From DTU052 sp050951725 (GTDB lineage: Bacteria; Bacillota; Syntrophomonadia; Syntrophomonadales; DTU052): a DNA stretch of 64,000 bases. The translations under genes and the position numbers were made by a program. The notes under the pieces were generated by a model that was given only the letters and a program-made list of their open reading frames with translations, made no database searches and was not told the origin of the DNA. This document shows positions 44,762 to 54,349 of this stretch, in pieces; positions within the stretch are counted from its first letter, which is position 1, and every line of letters starts with the position of its first letter. The stretch covers positions 186,001-250,000 of the forward strand of contig JBMNJO010000001.1 of the NCBI GenBank assembly GCA_050951725.1. The letters are read 5' to 3'.

Positions 44762-46366
44762 CTATTCGAACATCTTCTTCAGTTCCTGCTTTAAAATCTT
44801 GCCGGTCGGGTTCTTGGGCAGTTCTTTCATAAATTCTATATACTCGGGGATTTTGTATTTGGCGATTTTGTCAGACAAGTATTCTTTTAGTTCGTCAGCG
44901 GTTAGTGAACCCTCCTCAAACGGTACGATACATGCGCGCACCCGCTCGCCCAAGGCCTTGTCGGGAGCACCAATAACTGCTACTTCCGCTATCTTCGGGT
45001 GTTTTTCCAATGGAATCTCAATTTCGCGCGGGTAAATGTTCTCACCGCCACGGTTGATCATCTCTTTTTTACGCCCGGAAACGTAGAAGAATCCTTCTTC
45101 ATCCATGTAGCCCATGTCACCGGTATGGAGCCATCCGTCCTTTATGGTTTCGGCGGTTGCTTCCGGTTTGTTGAGATAGCCAAACATGTTGGCATCCCCT
45201 TTGGTGCAGATTTCGCCTTTTTCTCCAACCGGAAGAACATTGTTGTTATCGTCCATGATGGCAATTTCCTGTTCAGGGAAAGCTACTCCAATGGATCCAT
45301 ATTTACGTTTGCCCAGTGGAGGATTAACGGTGGTGACTCCGGTAACTTCGGTCAAACCATACCCTTCAACAATAACGACATTGAATTTCTCTTTGAAGCC
45401 TTCGATAAGGTTGACTGGCAGAGGGGCGGCACCGGAAAATGCAAATTTCAGTTTAAGTTTGGTCACATCAACGGTACTGGCGTCAATCGAGTTATAGACA
45501 TAGTCATACATGGTAGGAACAGCCATGAGGATGGTGACCCCATGTTCAATAATGGCGGGCCAGAATTCGGTCGGCGAAAAAGCTTTTCTAATGCAAATGG
45601 TCTGACCGCCGTAAGCCATGGGATAGGTGTAGACACAAAGGGGATTGGTGTGGAACATGGGCAGTTGGATCATCATGGTGTCTCCGCCCGTCACCAAACC
45701 AATGCGGTTCATATCACGGCATATGGAGAGTTCACCTTTATTGGTCAACAGGATACCCTTGGGCATTCCAGTTGTGCCGGATGAGTAGAGCAGCATAAAG
45801 GGATCATCCGGGGATTGGGGTACCAGAGCTTCGTCTGTCGGGTAAGAGTTCAGAATTTCTGACAATGTTAGGGAGGCGACGTTAGTTCCATGATCGACTC
45901 CGGTTACGACTTCTACCACCAAGGGCTTATGGGTGGCCATTTCCCATCCCCGGGCGTACTCGGCCATGAATTCACTGCTTACAAAGGCCACTTTGGGCTT
46001 GCAGTCGTCAATAACGTAAGCTATTTCCGGGCCCTTCAGCATGTAATTGACTCCACCCGCGATGGCTCCAAGTTTTTGCGCTCCAAACATGGTGTAGTAT
46101 ACTTCGGGGGAATTCATAACCATCACCGAAACGATATCCCCTTTGCCAACTCCTTTTTCCTTTAGGAAGTTGGCAACCTTGTTAGCGCGATCGTTAGTTT
46201 GCTGGTAGGTGATCTTCTGATCATAGAACTTGACATAGAGAGTATCTGGGATTTCTTTGGTTCGTTGCACGAACATCTCTGACACGCTATCGAATTCAAG
46301 CTGCTTACCTTTCAGGTACGGTTGATCTTCGAGTTCAATAATAGGCATTTTGATTATTTCTGCCAT
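44762..46366 (-). CDS. AMP-forming CoA ligase, CaiC-like
   Basis: The start is the ATG of MAEIIKMPI, with GGAGG eight bases upstream. The 534-residue ligase has YSSGTTGMPKG, EGYGLTEVTG, HTGDMGYMDEEGF, GRKKEMINRGGENIYPREIE and PKNPTGKILKQEL. It is clearly the same subfamily as the ligases at 12973, 32467 and 48754 but well diverged, so it probably has a related acid substrate. It has its own terminator. Upstream is debris of a hydrolase gene. Confidence 0.91.
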   Translation of the reverse strand: MAEIIKMPIIELEDQPYLKGKQLEFDSVSEMFVQRTKEIPDTLYVKFYDQKITYQQTNDRANKVANFLKEKGVGKGDIVSVMVMNSPEVYYTMFGAQKLGAIAGGVNYMLKGPEIAYVIDDCKPKVAFVSSEFMAEYARGWEMATHKPLVVEVVTGVDHGTNVASLTLSEILNSYPTDEALVPQSPDDPFMLLYSSGTTGMPKGILLTNKGELSICRDMNRIGLVTGGDTMMIQLPMFHTNPLCVYTYPMAYGGQTICIRKAFSPTEFWPAIIEHGVTILMAVPTMYDYVYNSIDASTVDVTKLKLKFAFSGAAPLPVNLIEGFKEKFNVVIVEGYGLTEVTGVTTVNPPLGKRKYGSIGVAFPEQEIAIMDDNNNVLPVGEKGEICTKGDANMFGYLNKPEATAETIKDGWLHTGDMGYMDEEGFFYVSGRKKEMINRGGENIYPREIEIPLEKHPKIAEVAVIGAPDKALGERVRACIVPFEEGSLTADELKEYLSDKIAKYKIPEYIEFMKELPKNPTGKILKQELKKMFE

Positions 46367-46428
46367 CAGTGATACCTCCAAATCAGTAATTTTTGGTTGT
46401 GATATTGTAATGCCTTGAAATTAAGCAT

Positions 46429-46670
46429 CAATATCCGAAGAATCGTTTGGGGTTTTCCACCAGCATCAGGTCGTCTGCTCATCGCTGATTCCCATCTTCT
46501 TAAGCCGAGGTACGACATCCTGCAAAATGTGTCCCGGGTGGTAACCCTTCACCGTCCAGGCAAAATCATCGGGGAGCTCCAATGGTCTGCCATCCAGACC
46601 TGGATTGAGTCGTGACTCGGCATTATCCGGTCAGCATAACCAGCCGCACGCTTTATCAGAAAGCGCTGAT
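46429..46670 (-). pseudogene. Phosphotriesterase-like hydrolase, C-terminal remnant
   Basis: On the minus strand three frames joined by two frameshifts read AAGYADRIMPSHDSIQVWM, then LELPDDFAWTVKGYHPGHIL to KKMGISDEQ, then DDLMLVENPKRFFGY and a stop at 46429. This is the usual end of phosphotriesterase-like amidohydrolases: a late SHD metal ligand, VVPRLKKMGIS and a final NPKRFF. The N-terminal two thirds are absent. It is a decayed gene. The family call is by eye. Confidence 0.6.
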
Positions 46671-47113
46671 TGTTAATAATTAATAGCAAGATCCATGCCA
46701 CATATGCACACAATCAAGGATATATCTTATCTTGCTTGAAATCCCAGAGAATAGGCATTCTTGACTTCTTGAAGAACATTAATGTATTCTGTCCAATGGA
46801 TATTTGTATACTGCTGCCTGGTTATTTCATTCGCGTATATTATTTAGTTACATAACGTAACAAAGATGATACGCCGGACATATGTGAATAATACGGTATT
46901 CGATTTGTAAACAAACTGTAGGTTGATTGGCATATGTTACAAAGCGTTTCAAAATTGCTACAAACCAGCACATGCAATCGGCAATGGAGACAAAATTATT
47001 ATTGTACGGGATGAGACACTATTGTTGATAGGCTGGGAAAGCTCGGGGAAACAGGTGACGGCCTCTGTAGTAAGCCGGAACTTGAAGAGGATGATGCAAA
47101 ATGTCATACTTGC
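46671..47113. other. Intergenic region, AT-rich
   Basis: About 440 AT-rich bases between hydrolase debris and the end of the next ligase. I see no gene with a start signal, no strong hairpin and no clear promoter. Confidence 0.4.
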
Positions 47114-48754
47114 TTATCGATAATGAGGTGAGCGATGAGCATATTGCCGCTTACTGCGAAAATCTTTCTTTAGTTCTTTCTTTAGGACCTTACCGGCCTT
47201 ATTGCGGGGGAAATCAGCTCTAAATTCAACGAATTCCGGAATTTTGTTTTTTGCCAGCTTGTCTTTCAGAAAATCTTTGACCTCTTGCTCGGTCATGGAA
47301 CCCTCCACCTTTGGAATAACGAACGCTTTAATCCGTTCGCCCAGTACCTTGTCCGGCACTCCAACAACGGCCGTCTCTGATATCTTCGGATTGCTCTCCA
47401 GAACAACTTCAATCTCACGTGGGTAAATATTCTCGTCGCCCCGACAGATCATATCTTTCTTACGATCGACAATATATATATATCCTTCCTCATCCATATG
47501 ACCCACATCACCAGTATGCAGCCAGCCATCCTTAAGGGTCTCTTTGGTGGCGTCCGGTTTGTTTAGATATCCGAGCATGTTGGCTTCGCCCCAAATGCAA
47601 ATCTCACCTCGTGCACCCAGGGGCAATACGTTGTTGTTGTCGTCCATGATTTCAACAATCTGTGACGGGAATGCCATCCCTATAGAACCGAACTTCTTCT
47701 TACCGAGAGGCGGATTACAGGTTGAAACCCCTGTTGCCTCAGTCAGTCCATATCCCTCAATAATATCCACATTGTATTTTTCTTTGAAACCCCAAATGAG
47801 TTCTGCAGGCAGCGGGGCCGCGCCGCTAAAAGCAATCCTTAGCTTAAGATTCGGCAAATCCACGGTATGGGGATCGATTGAGTTGTAGATATAATCATAC
47901 ATAGCGGGTGCTGCCATACAGAAGGTTGCACCGTAACGGGTCAAGGAAGGCCAGAAATCGGTCGGCGAGAATGATTTCCGCAACACCAGACTTCCTCCTG
48001 CATAAATGATCGGATAAGTCCAGGCACATAGAGGATTGACATGGAACATGGGAAGAACGTTCAACATCACGTCATCACCATTAAATATACCGATCCGTGT
48101 CATGTCCAGGCACACGGAGAGCTCCCCTTTGTTAGAGAGCAGGATCCCTTTGGGCCTCCCAGTGGTTCCCGACGAGTAAATAAGCAAAAAAGGGTCATTG
48201 GGGCTCTGCTTCACCAGGGCTTCGTCAGATGGGTAGGAATGCAGTATGGCGCTCAATGTCTGTTCTGTAATATCAGCACCATGGTCAATTCCTGTTGCGA
48301 TTTCCACAACAATCGGTTTTTGCTGGGCATGGGAATATCCTTGGGCGAAATCGGCCATAAATTCACTGCCGACTATGGCCACCTTGGGTTTTGCGTCGTT
48401 CAAAACATAAGAGATTTCTGGAGGCTTTAACATATAATTGAGCGGCAGGGGAATTGCCCCCAGCTTCTGAACCCCAAACATGGAATAGTATATCTCGGGC
48501 GAGTTCGAAATCATGAACGCCACATTATCACCTTTCCTGACTCCCGTGGACTTCAGGTAGTTGGCAACCTTATTGGATCGTTCATTCATTTGTTGGTAGG
48601 TGATGACATCATCGTAGAAGTATACATAAGGGGCATCTGGTATTTCACGGGCACGGACGCTGATTAAATCGGCAATGCTTTCAAAATCCAGACGGAGTCC
48701 CTTTAAAAATACAAGATCTTCAAGTTTATTGATAGGCATGTTGAATTTTCTCAT
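47114..48754 (-). CDS. AMP-forming CoA ligase, CaiC-like
   Basis: The start is ATG 48754 after AAGGAAGAG. The 546-residue ligase has YSSGTTGRPKG, EGYGLTEATG, HTGDVGHMDEEGY, DRKKDMICRGDENIYPREIE (note Asp where relatives have Gly in RGGEN) and PRNKAGKVLKKEL. The C-terminus carries a short basic tail not seen in the paralogues. It is the next gene downstream of the transposon-split sigma-54 activator on the same strand and was probably its target or neighbour in one regulon. Confidence 0.9.
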   Translation of the reverse strand: MRKFNMPINKLEDLVFLKGLRLDFESIADLISVRAREIPDAPYVYFYDDVITYQQMNERSNKVANYLKSTGVRKGDNVAFMISNSPEIYYSMFGVQKLGAIPLPLNYMLKPPEISYVLNDAKPKVAIVGSEFMADFAQGYSHAQQKPIVVEIATGIDHGADITEQTLSAILHSYPSDEALVKQSPNDPFLLIYSSGTTGRPKGILLSNKGELSVCLDMTRIGIFNGDDVMLNVLPMFHVNPLCAWTYPIIYAGGSLVLRKSFSPTDFWPSLTRYGATFCMAAPAMYDYIYNSIDPHTVDLPNLKLRIAFSGAAPLPAELIWGFKEKYNVDIIEGYGLTEATGVSTCNPPLGKKKFGSIGMAFPSQIVEIMDDNNNVLPLGARGEICIWGEANMLGYLNKPDATKETLKDGWLHTGDVGHMDEEGYIYIVDRKKDMICRGDENIYPREIEVVLESNPKISETAVVGVPDKVLGERIKAFVIPKVEGSMTEQEVKDFLKDKLAKNKIPEFVEFRADFPRNKAGKVLKKELKKDFRSKRQYAHRSPHYR

Positions 48755-48843
48755 ATTCAACTCTTCCTTAAGTTAATGCACCTAGCTTTATTATGACCAT
48801 AGTCGCCCAATTGGATGCAACCATTCCCCATTTCTCTACATTA

Positions 48844-48873
48844 ATTTTACCCTACTTTTAGGAAGTAGGCCAA
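48844..48873 (-). promoter_or_regulatory. Candidate promoter with palindrome upstream of ligase
   Basis: On the minus strand TTGGCC (48873-48868) and TAAAAT (48849-48844) are 18 bases apart. The spacer contains the palindrome CCTACTT-N5-AAGTAGG (48851-48869 on plus), suitable for a repressor dimer. It would start transcription about 80 bases before the ligase ATG. Inference only. Confidence 0.42.
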
Positions 48874-49014
48874 AAACATATGAAAAAGAGACGGAAAATT
48901 TAGTCTAAATCGCCCTCCATTTTATGGATCAAATTATTAGGATTATGGGTTCAGTCCTATACAAAGAAAGTCTAACGAATGAAATGGCAATTGGAAATGC
49001 CGTTTAAAAAGAAT

Positions 49015-50291
49015 CTAATCTATTTGGTACTGTTTTAAACGACGATACAGGGTTTGTCGAGATATTCCCAGAGCTTTCGCGGTCTTTATTTTACTGAAGC
49101 GGTTCTTTTCAAGGCAATCCAAAATGTATTGCTTTTCAATTTCCCTCACCGTCTCAGACATGGTAGCAGCATCCGTTTCAGGCTTGATGGGACGGCTGTC
49201 AACTTTTCCTCCGAAGTAGTCACGAATTGATTCATACGAGATGTGGTTTCCGGAAGACGAATTAATCGCTCCTGCAAGTACGTTTTGTATTTCTCTGATA
49301 TTGCCGGGCCAGTGGTAATGCATGAAGACATCTATTACTGCCGGTTCTAATTCCAAGGTTGGTATTTTCAATTGATCGCATAGCTTACTGATATAGTGGC
49401 GCGCTATTAAAATTATGTCTTCTGACCGTTCTCTTAATGGGGGAATTACAATTCTATTAACACCTAACCGAAAATACAGATCGCTCCGGAATTTCTTGGT
49501 TCTCGCTTCAACTTCCAGATCCTTATTGGTTGCGGCTATAACTCTTACATCTACAGGGATAGATCTGGTCCCGCCCAATCGTGTTATAGTCTTGTCATCA
49601 AGTACCCGGAGTAGGGTTGCCTGCAGGTCTAGAGGCATATCACCTATTTCATCCAAAAAAAGGGTTCCGCTGTTGGCCAACTCAAATTTACCGCAGTGAC
49701 CGCCCTTCTTGGCACCAGTAAAGGCTCCCTCTTCGTAACCAAATAATTCACTGCCTATTAATTCGCGTGGTATGGCGGCACAATTAATCGCTATAAACGG
49801 TTGATTTCTACGAGGGCTGGCGTTATGAATGGCTTGAGCCATAATATCCTTGCCTGTGCCGCTTTCCCCAAGCAGGAGTACATTGGAGGATGATATGGCA
49901 GTATTTTTGGCGATGTTAATGATGCGAAGAAAATTTAGACTACTTCCAATCATATCTTCAAAATGGGCCTTGGCAACGTTGTTATCGTTAACGGCTAAGG
50001 ATGATTTATTCGTTTGAACGCTTCTGTTTCGCTTATTACTTGCAATATGGGATACCTCTTTTTCTTCCTGGAGCAATATCATTCGGTCAGAATGAAATGG
50101 ATAAGGGCTGTGTATTGGGTTGTAACTTATATGAAATCTTCTATTCTGGTTATTGATTAATACTGAAATGATTTCACTGACCGGATTATCTTTAGAAAGG
50201 AGGTTGGTGAAATACTCTTTGTCGTGATTCCTGTCCAAAATATCTGTTATAGCGCGTCCGAACACTGCGAATTTGTTCACATTGAATAAAT
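49015..50291 (-). pseudogene. Sigma-54 activator, C-terminal part (split by transposon)
   Basis: This is the downstream part of an AcoR-like activator. It keeps the end of the PAS domain, the whole AAA+ domain (GESGTGKD, GAFTGA, GTLFLDEIGDMP, WPGNIREIQN) and the Fis-type helix-turn-helix (KTAKALGISRQTLYRRL). An open frame extends into the transposon to 50364, so a truncated constitutive activator without the GAF sensor might be made from ATG 50364. The N-terminal part lies at 53290-54007. Removing the element and one target copy joins the two in frame. Confidence 0.93.
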
Positions 50292-50488
50292 TGTTAATGC
50301 CAATCCAAGCTGACCGAAAGCTGATGGAATTGCCTGACCGAGAGTTGCCGGATATAATGACCATAGCTTAAGAAAGGAAAAGACGTCCCTGTTTGTTGTG
50401 CTAATGCGCCACAATAGCACCAAGGACGTCCCACCTAAAAGCATGGTCATTGTATCAGATTATGAGCTAATAGAAAACCCCGAAAAGG

Positions 50489-50992
50489 GTGTTTTTCGTT
50501 AGGAGCGAGGAACAGAATTCTTGCCCATGTTGTAATGGACGGTTGAAAGTGATCGGCAGTAGAAAGCGAATCTGTATTAATGATAAGGGGCAAAAAATGT
50601 GCCTGGTCATCCGCAGATTGCGATGCATTGAGTGCAGACGCATTCATCACGAGCTCCCCGACAAACTTGTTCCATACAAGCGCCACGTCAGTGAGAGTAT
50701 TGAAGCAGTGGTAACCGGAGAGCCAGGACTAAGCATACCGGCTGATGAAGCAACCCTAGGCCGCTGGCGATACTGGTTTAACAACCTGGCTGATTACTTT
50801 CAAGGCTGCCTGGAATCAATCAAGATCAGATATGGCAATGAATCTGTGAACGATGCATCCCTACTTCCAAAGTCCAAGCTCCAGAGAATATGGCATCATG
50901 TTGGAGATGCCCCGGGATGGCTGGCGAGAATTGTCCGACCGATAGCAAATTTAAATCTTTGGCCACATACCCGTTTGGCATTCTGTCCGTAA
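50489..50992 (+). CDS. DUF6431-like zinc-finger protein of transposon
   Basis: A 167-residue protein with an N-terminal zinc-binding pattern (CPCC, then RRLRCIECRRIHHELP) and a helical C-terminus. It resembles DUF6431 proteins that accompany DDE transposase/AAA pairs in Clostridia. It may bind the element's DNA ends or guide target choice; this is inferred. The start GTG is the best available but has only a weak AAAAGGG before it. Confidence 0.6.
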   Translation: MFFVRSEEQNSCPCCNGRLKVIGSRKRICINDKGQKMCLVIRRLRCIECRRIHHELPDKLVPYKRHVSESIEAVVTGEPGLSIPADEATLGRWRYWFNNLADYFQGCLESIKIRYGNESVNDASLLPKSKLQRIWHHVGDAPGWLARIVRPIANLNLWPHTRLAFCP

Positions 50993-51041
50993 TGGATATG
51001 GGATAGACTCATGCTGAAACCTGACAAAGGAGGAAATCAGC

Positions 51042-52397
51042 ATGAAGGACCAAAAGAAAGCCGAGGAAATTGCTGCCCAGCGGATGCAACTGTTATCTCC
51101 ACTTCTGGCCGAGGGTTTAGATAATGCCCATGCCCGACAGATTAAAGCCAGGATATGTGAAGAATCCGGGATATCAGAACGAACCTTGCGCCGTTATCTA
51201 ACCCAATATCGAAGAGAAGGTTTTTCCGGACTAAAGCCGAACGGCAAGAGAGGTTACCGGATCAGTGAAGCCATCCCACCAGAAATTCTTGAACAAGCCA
51301 TCCTGTTACGCAGGCAGGTACCGAGCCGCAGCATATCTCAGATAATTCAGATCCTGGAGTGGGAAGGGTTAGCCGAGCCCGGGCAAATCAAGCGAAGTAC
51401 CCTGCAGGAAAAACTAGCGGAGCGTGGGTACAGTGCCCGACATATGAAGCTTTACGCTGAAAGCGGCACCGCTGCCCGTCGTTATCAAAAGAAATATCGC
51501 AATCAATTATGGCATTCGGATATCAAATATGGCCCATACCTGCCTATTGGCCAGGATGGACGTAAGAAACAAGTTTACTTGGTAATCTTCATCGATGACG
51601 CTACACGGCTTATCCTGCATGGACAGTTCTATCCCATGCTCGATCAAATCATTGTAGAAGACGCGTTCCGGCAGGCAGTTCTGAAATACGGAGTGCCCGA
51701 AAAAGTATACTTTGATAACGGCAGTCAATACCGGACTAAATGGATGGTTAGAGCTTGTTCTAAAATGGGTATTCGCTTACTCTATGCCAAGCCCTATTCT
51801 CCTGAATCGACCGGAAAACCGGAGAGATTCAATAGATTGGTAGATTCGTTCCTGGCAGAGGTATCATTGGAGAAACCGCAAACCTTGGATAACTTGAATC
51901 AACTGTTTGCAGTGTGGCTGGAGGAATGTTATCAGCATAAACCACACACTGGATTGGGCGGGAACATTACTCCCTCCGCTGCTTATCAGAGTGACAAACA
52001 TCCCTTGAAATACATAGACCCCGAAACACTGGCTAGCGCCTTTATGCATTGCGAAGAACGAAAAGTGGACAAATCAGGCTGCATAAGCTTCGGAGGGCAC
52101 AAGTATGAAGTCGGACTCACCTTTATCGGGTGCAAAGTAAGTGTTATTTATGACCCGGCTGATACCAGCGAATTAACCATTGAATACGAAGGCCATGAAC
52201 CCTTCAGGGTGCGCCAAATAGTGATTGGAGAGCACAGCGGAAAAAGACCCCGGCTGCCAGAGCATTTGCTGCCGGAACCAGCAGATTCATCACGGTTACT
52301 AAGTGCCGCAGCCAAAAAGAATTATGAGCGTAAGAAATCTCCCATCCCGGTCGTCTCCTACCGGAAAGTTCGGAAGGAGGGCGAAGATAATGTTTGA
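51042..52397 (+). CDS. DDE transposase, integrase-core (TniA/IS481-like)
   Basis: A 451-residue transposase starting after AAAGGAGG. The N-terminal helix-turn-helix domains (SGISERTLRRYLTQYRREG) are followed by the RNase-H-type integrase core with Asp in LWHSDIKYG, Asp in VYFDNGSQY and Glu in YSPESTGKPERFNR, and a beta-barrel-like C-terminal domain. It cuts and joins the element ends. The ATPase gene overlaps its end by 8 bases, showing translational coupling. Confidence 0.92.
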   Translation: MKDQKKAEEIAAQRMQLLSPLLAEGLDNAHARQIKARICEESGISERTLRRYLTQYRREGFSGLKPNGKRGYRISEAIPPEILEQAILLRRQVPSRSISQIIQILEWEGLAEPGQIKRSTLQEKLAERGYSARHMKLYAESGTAARRYQKKYRNQLWHSDIKYGPYLPIGQDGRKKQVYLVIFIDDATRLILHGQFYPMLDQIIVEDAFRQAVLKYGVPEKVYFDNGSQYRTKWMVRACSKMGIRLLYAKPYSPESTGKPERFNRLVDSFLAEVSLEKPQTLDNLNQLFAVWLEECYQHKPHTGLGGNITPSAAYQSDKHPLKYIDPETLASAFMHCEERKVDKSGCISFGGHKYEVGLTFIGCKVSVIYDPADTSELTIEYEGHEPFRVRQIVIGEHSGKRPRLPEHLLPEPADSSRLLSAAAKKNYERKKSPIPVVSYRKVRKEGEDNV

Positions 52398-53190
52398 GGG
52401 TTTTTATGGGTTTAACAGAACCCCGTTTTCAAGGGATATCCCAACCGATCAGTTGTACCAGTCGCACCTGGTTGAAGATATCCTAGGGAGATTGGAATAT
52501 ACCGCAGAACGCCAGCTATTTGCAGTTGTAACCGGGGACTGTGGGACAGGAAAGACCACAACTATTCGAAGGTTTAAAGATATCCTGGATAATACTAAAT
52601 TCATGGTAATGTACCTGGCGGATTCCAAGCTTACACCGAGGCATTTTTACAAAGGCTTACTTGAGCAGTTAGGGTGTGAAGCCAAATTCTATCGGGGCGA
52701 TGCCAAACGTCAGCTGCATAAAGAGATTGAACTGATGAAGGGCATCCACAAGCTACAGCCGGTAGTAATCGTAGACGAAGCCCATCTGTTGGATAAGGAG
52801 ATGCTTGAAGAAGTCCGGTTCTTGTTGAACTTCAAAATGGATGCTCAGAGTCCCATGGCATTGGTTTTGGTTGGTCAGAACGAACTCTGGGAAAGGTTCA
52901 AGCTTCAATCTTATGCGGCAATTAGGCAAAGAATTGACCTGATTTGTAGGCTACCTCATCTTGACAGGGCTGAGGTTGGAGACTACGTAAAACGACACCT
53001 GGAATATGCAGGTGCTGACCATGATATCTTCTCCGATAACGCTATCGATGAGATTTTTAAGTTCTCCGGTGGAGCAGCAAGGATGGTTAACAAGGTCTGC
53101 ACTCACTGCCTGCTCTATGGAGCGCAGAACAATCGGAGAATTATCGACGATCACATGGTGAAATTGGTCATCCAGGGAGAGCTGGGTTAG
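52390..53190 (+). CDS. AAA ATPase of transposon (ExeA/TniB-like)
   Basis: The start is the ATG of MFEGFYGFNRTPF with GGAGG nine bases upstream. The 266-residue ATPase has Walker A (GDCGTGKTT), Walker B (VVIVDEAHLL) and the sensor region LVLVGQNEL, with an ExeA-type N-terminus. In Tn5053, Tn552 and Mu relatives this protein selects the target and activates the transposase. Confidence 0.9.
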   Translation: MFEGFYGFNRTPFSRDIPTDQLYQSHLVEDILGRLEYTAERQLFAVVTGDCGTGKTTTIRRFKDILDNTKFMVMYLADSKLTPRHFYKGLLEQLGCEAKFYRGDAKRQLHKEIELMKGIHKLQPVVIVDEAHLLDKEMLEEVRFLLNFKMDAQSPMALVLVGQNELWERFKLQSYAAIRQRIDLICRLPHLDRAEVGDYVKRHLEYAGADHDIFSDNAIDEIFKFSGGAARMVNKVCTHCLLYGAQNNRRIIDDHMVKLVIQGELG

Positions 53191-53289
53191 TTCTCCCTAC
53201 CCCCACGGGGCAATTGTTGGACGCTATATCCGTCAACTTTTGGACAACTAACGCCGTCTATTGCTGGATATTATGGGCTAGCAGTAACA

Positions 53290-54007
53290 ATAAATCCGCA
53301 CCTTTATCGTTGATGTAGGTTATATGTCCAAAGTTGTCAAGTATCATAATTCCTTCGGAAACGTTATGAAGAAAAATGTTGTTATAATTTAATGCGTGGG
53401 CGAGAGCCAGTTTGGAAGTGATGTGGTTTACGGCAGATACTACTGTGCCTAGTGTCTGGTAGTTAACCTTCTCATAAGGACCGGTAATTACCAGGACTCC
53501 GATTTTGCGGTTTTGATACATTATCGGAGCACTTACAGCTGAGGCCACCGTCGAAAAAAGGCAGTAATGCTGACAACCGAATATCGAGGTAGGATCAACC
53601 GATGCTATGCTTAGATTTGCTCCATTGGTTCCAACCAAATTTTCCGCCCAGATTGATCCCTCAATACAATTGGCACCTTTTGCCCATTCAATCGATTGAT
53701 AGTCTCCTATGACTTTCAACATCACGGCATTGGTATCAAGCAAACCTATAATTTGGCCGGAACCGGCCATATAGTGGAAAAGGTTTTCCATGACCGGTAA
53801 ACACCCATCAATAAGGTACTGGTGTTTTTCGATCGATTGAATTAATTCATATTGAGAACAAACGAAGGGATTGGATTTCATGAAGGGGTCAACTTTAAGG
53901 CGGTCACATCGCTGCCATGATTCTCTAATGGCAGGGCTTAATTGATATCTCGTTTGGGGTTTGTCGTGGTATTCATGCCATTTGAGTCTCAACTCTTTGG
54001 CCTGCAT
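53290..54007 (-). pseudogene. Sigma-54 activator, N-terminal part (split by transposon)
   Basis: This part encodes the AcoR-type N-terminus (IRESWQRCDRLKVDP), a GAF-like sensor (about 60-205) and the start of a PAS domain (VSEGIMILDNFGHITYIND). The native sequence ends at GADL, where the transposon starts; the frame then reads about ten element-derived residues to a stop at 53258. Without the AAA+ domain it cannot activate sigma-54. It aligns well along its length with residues 1-250 of the intact paralogue at 28489. Confidence 0.92.
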
Positions 54008-54349
54008 AGGAGCGTAACCCCCCTAACTTAAGCCTTTAAGCTGACTATAGTACATTTTTATTGAAGACACAATATGAGCCAGCTTCTCATGCTTGATAAA
54101 GAAATGGAAATAACAATCTATGGTTCCTTATAACTATACTTAAAAAACTTTTGAAAACGCACCGGTAATTGACAACAAACAACTATATATTTAAGAGGGT
54201 TTTCAAAGTATTCTATGGAACAACATCATGGAACCACATTCTTTTTTAAAAGCAGTCTTTAACGAACCTGCAAGCCGTGAACTATAACTGATGAAATGCA
54301 ATTAGTAATTTATCGGCCCATTCATATTTGTTGAAAGGGAGGATTAAGC

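Larger units (their letters stand above)
50292..53289 (+). mobile_element. Three-gene Tn552/TniAB-like transposon, 2998 bp
   Basis: The ends are imperfect inverted repeats beginning TGTTAATGCCAATCCA (left) and TGTTACTGCTAGCCCA (right, read inward), i.e. 5'-TGTTA...TAACA-3'. The 6-bp target ATAAAT is duplicated at 50286-50291 and 53290-53295. A second repeat, GTTGCCGGATATAATG on the left and GTTGACGGATATAGCG on the right, lies at the same 52-base offset from each end, probably a second transposase site. The cargo is a DUF6431-like protein, a DDE transposase and an AAA ATPase. A hairpin (GACGTCC...GGACGTC, 50382-50430) sits inside the left end. The intact genes and perfect target repeat suggest recent arrival. 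Confidence 0.95.

Noticed and set aside
46521..46536. Sigma-54-like promoter (minus) upstream of the ligase at 44762
   Set aside because: CGGGACACATTTTGCA keeps GG and GC at the right spacing, but it lies within codons of the decayed hydrolase (GYHPGHIL), so it is probably chance.
48815..48832. Sigma-54-like site (minus) upstream of the ligase at 47114
   Set aside because: The GG and GC elements are one base too close (9 instead of 10), which sigma-54 does not tolerate.
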